64,000 nt of DNA from Capsicum annuum. Lineage: Eukaryota; Streptophyta; Magnoliopsida; Solanales; Solanaceae. Position 1 is the stretch's first letter. The number at the start of each line of letters is the position of its first letter. This document shows positions 57,311 to 64,000 of the stretch, in pieces. The stretch lies in assembly GCF_002878395.1 (NCBI RefSeq), contig NC_061121.1, forward strand, positions 47,977,111 to 48,041,110. The letters are read 5' to 3'. The translations under genes and the position numbers were made by a program. The notes beneath the pieces are model-generated. The model was not told the DNA's origin and ran no database searches. It saw nothing but the letters and a program-made list of their open reading frames with translations.

Positions 57311-58545
57311 AGAAGTGAGTGTAAGAAGTTCATTATCTTTCCAGATTAGGTGTTCGTTTGGTTGATTCAACTGAGGATAGTGTGTGGGTCCAGAATAGTT
57401 TGGAATCTTATTTGGTTGCCGAAGTGAAAGAAAAGCAAGATAGGGATCCTAGTCTAGTGAAGTTGGAGGAGTCAGTCAGAGATTAGAAAGTAGAATGTGT
57501 ATGTATGTGTTGATAAGTTGAGACAATAAATCCTTGTAGAAGCGCATGGTGTGCGTTACTCGATTCATCCAGGGGCCATAAAAATATACCATGATCTACG
57601 GGAAATCTATTAGTAAAGTGGGATGAAGAAAGATATCGCAGAGTTTGTAGCTGAGTGCTCTATATGCGAGCAGGTTAAAAGTGAACATCAGAATCCTAGT
57701 GGGTCTATGTAGGAGTTCAGTATTCCCACTTGAAAGTGGGAGGAAGTGAACATAGATTTTGTGTCAGGTTGGCCTCATATTCGTTAGCAGTATGATTCAA
57801 TTTGGATCATTATGTACAGAATGACCAGATCAACTTATTTCTTGCTAGTCCATACTTTTTATTCCGCCGAGGACTATGCCAAGCTCTATCTCAGAGAATT
57901 GTTTATGTTGAACTGTGTTTTGTTATCTATCATATTAGATAGAGGTACTCAGTTTACCTCTCACTTTTGGAAAGCTTTTCAGAAGGGTTTTGGTACCCAA
58001 ATTTACCTCAGTACAACCTTCCACCCTCACACAAATGGTCAAGCAAAAAGGACCATTTAGACCCTTGAGGATATGTTGAGAGCGTGTGTAGTAGAATTTA
58101 AGCGCATTTAGGATGACCACTTGACTTTGATTGAGTTTATGAATAATAGCAACTATTATTCTAGTATTTAGATGTCTCTGTATGAGTCTCTATATGGAAG
58201 GATATGTATATCTCTAATTGATTGGTTTGAAATAGGAGAAACCGTGCTAGTACGGCCTGGCTTTATGTTTGATGCTTTAGAGAAATATCATATGTAGATG
58301 TGATGAGGAAAGAACTTAAGTTTGACATTGGTGAGTTCGTATATCTGAAGATCTCTCTTATGAAGGGAGTGAAGAGGTTTGGTAAGAAGGGGAAGCTTAG
58401 TCCCCAATATGTTGGCCCTTTCAGAATTTTATATTGTTTCGGAAAGGTGGCTTATGAGCTTGAGTTGCCTACAGACTTAACATCAGTGTACCCAGTATTC
58501 TATATATCTGTGTTGAAGAAGTGTATTAGTGACCAGTTGTAGCTG
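57311..58545 (+). pseudogene. Element B integrase and GPY/F module
   Basis: The zinc region AHGVRYSIHPGAIKIYHDLREIY...CSICEQ lies at 57540-57675. EVNIDFVSG carries the first catalytic D. The open stretch 57812-58060 includes SIILDRGTQFTSHFW (second D) and ends NGQAKRTI, where the catalytic Glu of the usual GQAERTI is Lys. The module KRFGKKGKLSPQYVGPFRILYCFGKVAYELELP lies at 58366-58470. Stops at 57604, 57786 and 58058 add to the damage. Confidence 0.9.
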
Positions 58546-58755
58546 TTCCCTTCGAAAGCGTAGATATTTAGAACAGTCTTTCCTATGAGGAAATTCCAGT
58601 CAAATTCTTGATTGACAAATTCGTAAACTAAGGAATAAAGAAGTTCCCCTAGTCAAAGTTCTTTGGCAAAACTAGAACGTTAAGGGAGCCACTTGGGAAG
58701 AAGAAGTAGATATGCAGACCAAGTACCCTCATCTTTCCTTTGTAAACTAAAACAC
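58546..58755 (+). pseudogene. Element B chromodomain remnant
   Basis: Over shifting frames it reads SLSYEEIPVKFLI, KLRNKEVPLVKVLWQN, GATWEEEVDMQTKYPHLSF. This matches the chromodomain of element A and supports the Tekay/Del assignment. Confidence 0.75.
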
Positions 58756-58952
58756 AGCTTAAGGTAACAACCATCATAGAATTTTCTTTGCCATGCTCAG
58801 TTTTAGCTGCATATCATTCTCATGTCAATCATGCATTCATAGAACCAGTTCAGTAATGAATCATGTTTCAGAATAAGTCATGTACTCACATTTTCATCAC
58901 GTATATTTATCATGTAATCTCAGTTCCTCAGTGTTTTCAGCTTAACTATACT

Positions 58953-58984
58953 CATTCGAGGACGAATGTTCCCAAGGGAGATAT
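58953..58984 (+). promoter_or_regulatory. Element B pre-PPT hairpin and polypurine tract
   Basis: The perfect hairpin cattcg-agga-cgaatg lies at 58953-58968, followed by the purine tract aagggaga (58974-58981) and the second LTR at 58985. Confidence 0.85.
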
Positions 58985-61900
58985 TATAATACCCCAAAAA
59001 TTCAAACCAGTGCTAGAGTCATGTTTCAAGATTATGTATAGTACATTATTGTTTTTTGATAGTTTTATGAGTTAGTTTGATGTATATTAGGGTCTCAAAT
59101 AACTCCCAGCTATTAGATGAATCGAAATAACCCTTACCAATTGAAATTTTGATAAGAATGTTGCCTTAGTCAACTTCAAACGAGCATATCTTTTTCTCTA
59201 CTAAGAATTTTCCAGCTGACGACCCACCAAGTTGTATGAAATTGAATTAGCTTTCCAACGATACCAATTTTTCCCAAATTTGATACTCGGGTGAGAAGTT
59301 ATGACACTTTTAGAAAAAGTAGTAGCTCAATACGAGCAGCACCGCATTGCGCCAATATGCCATTTCACAATTGTCGCTTTCTAGTGAGGCTCCACGATTG
59401 GCACCGCGTCGTGCCGAAATTCCAGTTTGGAATTTTCTTTTTCTAATGAGACAATGCGATGGTAACATGTCACGCTAGAGTGCCAATTCTCACTTGTCAA
59501 TTTCCAGTGACGCAACGCGATTCCACTGCGTCTCATCAAAGCACATTTTCTCACTTGTCCATGGAGTAAAATTTCAGCCAAATTCCAGTGGCTCAATGCG
59601 ATGGCTCTTCATCACGGTGAAGCCTAAAATTGGGATTCCCGTGACGAAAATGTTTAATTATTTTTAAGGGCAGTTATGTCTTTTTCTATGACCCTAATTA
59701 GTCCAAAACATGAAATAAATAACCTAAAAGCCTACTTAGTCATTATTTTATTCAATTCCTCTCAAATTAAGAGCAAACTCTCTGAAATTGAAAACCCTAA
59801 CCTTCAAAAGTCAAGATAAAATCTAAAGAACTCACTATCAATTCTCATGATTCATCAACCTAGGTATGTTAAGTGTTTATCCATGGGTTCCTTCAACCCA
59901 TAGAGTCCAAGTACAACAACACCAACAACAAACCTAGTGTATTCCCATAAAGTGGGGTCTGGGGAAGGTAAAATGTATGCAGTCCATACTGCTACCTCCA
60001 AAGAAGTAAAGAGGCTATTTTCGAAAGACCCCCGGCTAAAGATAGAGAATAGTAAACAATAACATGGTGAAACATGAAGCATAATGAATGGCATAACATA
60101 AAAAGGGATAAGACATAATAAAATAGAAATCATAGCAATATGAGATAAAATAAATAAGTGCAATATGAAATAAGCAATAAGAAATCGGACATCAGGAATA
60201 CGACCCCCACCTAGTAGTAACATACACTCACAGACCAGAGACACCCGCCACACCTAGACCCTTCTGACTAGGGGCTCTTACCTATGGACATAGTCCTAGG
60301 GTTACTAACCCGACTTTACTTGAGCTCTTGTAACTACTTGCTACAACCCACGCACATATCCTAGACTTTTACCTTTATCCGCGACCTCCACACCTTCTTA
60401 TCTACAGTCATATCCTCAGTAACCTGAACCTGCTCTTTGTCATGTCTAATAAATTCCCTATAGTATTTCTTCGGCCTACCTTTCCTCCTTTTGAATCCAT
60501 CCAATGCAAAACTCTCATACCTATAAACTGGGGCATCTGTGCCCCTCCTCATCACATGCCCAAGCCATCTCAACCTTTCTTCCCGCATCTTGTCCTCTAC
60601 CAAAGCCCTTCCTACCTTTTCTCAGACAGTATCATTCCTAACCTTATCCCTTCTAGTAAGTCAACACATCCAATGCAACATTCTTATTTCTGCCACCTTC
60701 ATCTTTTGAATGAGGGAGTTCTTGACTTGCCAATACTCTGCTCCATATAGCATGGCTGGATGGACCGCCATAGAGTCCAAGTATCCTTTTTTAAATCTAA
60801 AGTTATGATCTTTACAAGTTATTATGATTTTAAATTGATATTTTAACCATGAACTTCTATGAATTGAAATTCTATACCATGTTTACATGAAATTATTATT
60901 GTTTATCAGACCCCACATGTCCTAATATTGTTATTCACTGATATAAATCATGATAAAGTGTTATTAATGTCGAAATCATTCTATTACTCCAAGTTTCAAA
61001 CTATTCCCAAGATTAGTTTAAACTATGAATATCAAGCGTTTGATGAAATACCTACAAGAATGAATATTGGATAAACGCTTTCATGTTATGTCCTCCAAGC
61101 TTAAGTACTATTTTACAATTATTGCTATTCAGTCCTGGGGGTTATGAATACCTAAAAAATTAGCTGTTTACCTAGTATCAAAATCTTCAGAATAGTTTCA
61201 AAACATGTTATGAGCATTATCGATTCAATCAATCATCAAAATGAGTTAAATATAGAATAGTTCAATATTCCGAGTCAGTTAAGTTGGGAGTAGGATTTAG
61301 CACTGAGCAAGTGTAGGGATGGAGACTTCATCATCAGATAGACAAATTCATTAGTAGCAGTCCTTGTACTTTAGAACTACATATCTAATATAGGATATGA
61401 GGAGTCTCCCATCAGATTAAGCTTCACTACCTTGCGGGGCTCACCCGTCAGTTTAGGCTTGACACTCTTAGTCCTTTAGGACAGTACATCAGTATAATGG
61501 ATCCACACAGCTAGCGTTAGTACTCATGGGGGTCTCAGGTTGGACCCAAATTATCTCAGAGCGGGGTATGTCAATTAGATGATACCGCCCACAGTCTTAC
61601 TCCAGTAATCAGTTTAGTCATTCAATTTCAGATGCTTGACCATAACATATGGATATCAGTGATTTAGTTGTTAGATTTCAATATTTTAGTATTTATAGAT
61701 TTTATTCAGATATGTTACATACTTGTTCATGCATCCTCAGTACTTACAGATTCCATGCATCCTCAGTATTTATAGATTTCACGTATTCTCAGAATCTATA
61801 GATTTCATGCACTTTATTTAGTACTTTATGTTATTTATATATATTCAGACACTGATTATTCATGTTCATGAAACCATGCATATCATCCTATCTCATTAAG

Positions 61901-62412
61901 CATATCGGTACATTCAAAGTACTGATCAAATACTCTTTTCTTACACTATGATGTATCATATCATAGGTTTGGATGCTCAGTTCCTGGATCACACATAGAT
62001 TTTCCAGACTATCAACCATAGCAGTTAGTGAGTCCTTATATTTTGAGGACATTATTTATTTATTTCAGATTAGTTTATCAGTTTTAGTCATTTCTATTCA
62101 GTCGAAGTTACTTGGGGGTTTGTTCCATCTGCTCCTTAGTCAGTAGTCAAGGCTTTTCAAACTACTTCCGATAGTTAGTCCATTTCTCATATTTCAGTAA
62201 ATATTTTATCAGTATTATCAGTTATACCTTACAGATTTTATCAGATTTATGACTTAAAATCTTATGGTATTCCTTAGTTCAATTCTTCATATGTTATGTC
62301 ATTATCAGCTTTACTCAGTGCTCACACCAGGTACCATCTCATGGGTTAGATTGTGGTTTCTCTTGACTATAAGTACTATGTGATGCCCGAGGTGTACTCT
62401 CAGGGATTTACA
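58985..62412 (+). repeat. Element B second (shared) LTR with RTE insertion
   Basis: It starts tataatacccc and ends agggatttaca. Minus the RTE copy and one target duplication it is about 2.56 kb, matching the first LTR. The dyad array is at 59330-59620. The donor-like TAG|GTATGT at 59861-59869 is intact. It serves both as 3' LTR of B and 5' LTR of the next unit. Confidence 0.92.
59914..60767 (-). mobile_element. RTE-type LINE, strongly 5'-truncated (second copy)
   Basis: On minus it runs from within the C-terminal coding part to a (TTG)n-like tail (59914-59933 on plus reads caacaacaccaac...). It is flanked by an exact 16-bp target duplication ccatagagtccaagta at 59898-59913 and 60768-60783. 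The frame 60361-60603 reads [44 protein letters not shown], the same C-terminal region as at 17254-17772. The 3' UTR shares the ccccagacccc phrase with the first copy. It arrived after element B. Confidence 0.95.
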
Positions 62413-62416
62413 AACT

Positions 62417-62429
62417 TGGTGTCAGAGCC
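62417..62429 (+). promoter_or_regulatory. Element B' primer-binding site
   Basis: The sequence tggtgtcagagcc is one base from TGGTATCAGAGCC and lies four bases after the shared LTR. Confidence 0.9.
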
Positions 62430-62632
62430 TAAGGTTTTAAAGTGTTCAAGAAGTTTGAAAGCCATATTAAGTAGAGTCTTGTGCATGGGTGTAAAATGTG
62501 CCACACTTATGGGTAAGAGTCTATGAGAATTTTATGAAAAGTTTCACTTCTTTCAGTATTCATGTCGTGCGACTAAGCATGAGCTCATGTTAAAATCTTT
62601 GTCTAATCTATTCTTCCTTTCATTTTCAGAAT
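62430..62632 (+). promoter_or_regulatory. Element B' leader with intact acceptor before gag AUG
   Basis: It has the same blocks as the B leader. Acceptor-like sites are tttcacttctttcag ending at 62556 and ttcctttcattttcag ending at 62629, three bases before the gag ATG at 62633. The second is the intact form of a site that is mutated in A, B and C. Confidence 0.55.
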
Positions 62633-63719
62633 ATGCCTCCTAAAAAGACAAATAGAGAAAGAAAAGTAAGCCATCCATCACCTCAACCCATTCAGGAAGT
62701 TCCCCTGAATGAGCATGTATCTCATACAGAGTTCAGAGCTATATTCACTACTTAAGCTCACTTTGTAGTGGCTCAGAATGCTCAGCCAGCCACGGTTTTG
62801 GCCAATCTAGTGGCTAATACTTCCACAGCTAGGATTCAGGACTTTACTCATATGAATCATCCTCTATTTTTGGGATCCAAATCTAAAGATAATCCACATG
62901 AGTTCTTAGACATGGTGCAGAAAGTAATAGATATTATGAGGTGTAACTGCTAGTGAGAGTGCTGAGTAAGCTGACTGTCAGTTTCAAGATATGGCTCATA
63001 CATAGTTTAAGTAGTGAAAGTTAGATAAAGGCACAGATGCAGGGCGTATAGAATGGGAAGAGTTTCTGAATGCCTTCTGAAATAGGTTATTTTTATTGGA
63101 TTTTAAAGAGGCTAAGTTGCTAGAGTTTATTAATTTGAGGTAGGGCAACATAAGTGTGAATGAGTATTCTCTTAAGTTTACTCAGTTAACTAGGTATGCT
63201 CCTCATGTGGAAACTGATAACAGGTCTAAGTTGAGCAAGTATATGTCTGGTGTGTCTTATAGTGTGGTCAAGAAGTGTAGGACCATAATACTGATTAAGA
63301 CGATGGACTTGTATAGGTTGATAGTCCATCCTTAACAGATTGAGGAGCAGAACGAGTAGCTTTAGTTTCAATGAGCCAAGGGCAAAAGGCGGTAACCATC
63401 CTCAGTTTCGTCAGAAATTTTTAGTCCCAGCTTTATATTCATCTAGTGCACTTGTACCCAAATTTAGAAATGATAATCGGGATAGGGCGCTAGGCTCTAA
63501 GTCCCAAGGCAATGTTAAGAGTGGTCGTACAAATCCTCTTTGCCAGAAATATGGTAGAAACCATCAGGGTGAGGATTTGCACCAATAGGGCCAGTCCCAT
63601 CAGTCATCAGTTCTATTCGACCGCTCGACTCAGTAGGGTGCCACTTCCAGTGCTATTAATGGTCAGTGTCCAAATAGATTGTATGCCCTTCAGTACTGAC
63701 ATGATTAGGAAAATTCTTC
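62633..63719 (+). pseudogene. Element B' gag
   Basis: The ATG at 62633 opens MPPKKTNRERK. 62768-62953 reads NLVANTSTARIQDFTHMNHPLFLGSKSKDNPHEFLDMVQKVIDIM, the front of the gag core. Later parts mirror element B (NEYSLKFTQLTRYAPHVETDNRSKLSKY; then NPLCQKYGRNHQGED near 63530). Stops near 62754, 62951 and 63016 and frame shifts make it dead, though it is better preserved at the start than B. Confidence 0.88.
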
Positions 63720-64000
63720 TGAGGTAGTTACTGGTATGTTACATTCTTTAATTTACATGGTTATGCTTTATTAGACCTTGAAGCTTCTCTTTCTTTTTTA
63801 AACCCTTATATAGCCGTCAACTTCGGAGCCAGTCCCAAAATCCTAACAAAGCCTTTTTTTCAGTGTTTACCCTAGTAGGTATCTCTATTGTAGAAAGAAA
63901 GGTATATAAGAACTGTCCAATCACAATATCTCAGAAAGTCACTTCAGTGGATCTTATGAGGTTAGAGATGATGAATTTTGATGTCATTCTCAGCATGGAT
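63720..64000 (+). pseudogene. Element B' protease, cut by window end
   Basis: LLDLEASLSFLNPYIAVNFGASPKIL (63768-63845) is the protease start; DLGAS has become DLEAS. The frame continues to LRLEMMNFDVILSMD at the window edge. The rest of pol and the third LTR, if present, lie outside. Confidence 0.82.

Larger units (their letters stand above)
51433..62412 (+). mobile_element. Element B: Tekay/Del-like Ty3/gypsy element
   Basis: LTR 51433-54015, internal 54016-58984 with gag, protease, RT, RNase H, integrase, GPY/F and chromodomain remnants, then LTR 58985-62412, which holds an RTE insertion. The second LTR is followed by another primer site and gag rather than by host DNA, so elements are arrayed with a shared LTR. 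It inserted into the LARD 5' LTR. The coding parts resemble element A but belong to a different family. Confidence 0.9.

Noticed and set aside
59855..60253. 132-codon hydrophobic frame on minus
   Set aside because: It spans the RTE 3' UTR and crosses the target-duplication boundary into LTR sequence; it cannot be a conserved protein.
1..64000. Intact host gene, defence or biosynthetic system
   Set aside because: No frame outside the mobile elements shows a conserved domain, exon chain or plausible promoter; all longer frames are explained by transposons or their shadows.

Overview
This window is plant nuclear DNA, almost certainly from the nightshade family (Solanaceae). The evidence is a tRNA-derived SINE and RTE-type LINE copies of kinds I recognise from that family, long-LTR Tekay/Del-like Ty3/gypsy chromoviruses, a Ty1/copia relic, a plant L1-type LINE and a Stowaway MITE, all in AT-rich DNA. 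The species cannot be fixed by eye. I see no intact host gene, tRNA gene, rRNA gene or CRISPR array. Every convincing coding signal is a decayed retrotransposon protein, so the window is a repeat-rich, gene-free block.

Layout. 1-3480: Ty1/copia pol remnant (+) and its 3' region. 3704-4560: hAT-like non-autonomous DNA element. About 4977-5150: SINE. 6335-12590: near full-length but broken L1 LINE (+). 12711-15270: tandem repeats and a MULE-like inverted-arm element holding a Stowaway MITE. 15288-18185: 5'-truncated RTE LINE with target-site duplications. 18500-21224: two gypsy-type LTR fragments in minus orientation. 21225-43071: a nest at least four deep. A Tat/Athila-like element (LTR pieces at each end) contains gypsy element C (-), which contains Tekay-like element A (+, 24948-37733, 5-bp duplication AGTAG). 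Element A contains a 3.0-kb solo LTR (32390-35392, 5-bp duplication GTAAT) placed five bases inside its 3' LTR. 43072-64000: a second nest. A broken LTR is cut by a gag/pol-less LTR element (LARD, 44506-51432, -). That is cut by Tekay-like element B (+), arranged LTR-internal-LTR-internal with a shared LTR, whose middle LTR carries an RTE insertion flanked by a 16-bp duplication.

How the parts relate. The gypsy elements follow one plan: LTR, initiator-Met tRNA primer site, conserved leader, gag, protease, RT, RNase H, integrase, GPY/F and chromodomain, hairpin, polypurine tract, LTR. Comparing families shows non-coding structure that the protein annotation does not explain. There is a splice-donor-like AAG|GTATGT in most LTRs and an acceptor-like tract just before the gag AUG, which suggests a leader intron that removes U5 and the primer site. 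The post-primer leader is retained even in the LARD. A hairpin directly before the polypurine tract shows one compensatory base-pair change. Divergent LTR families carry dyad-repeat arrays at similar distances from their starts. These are inferences from comparison by eye. No new host system is evident.
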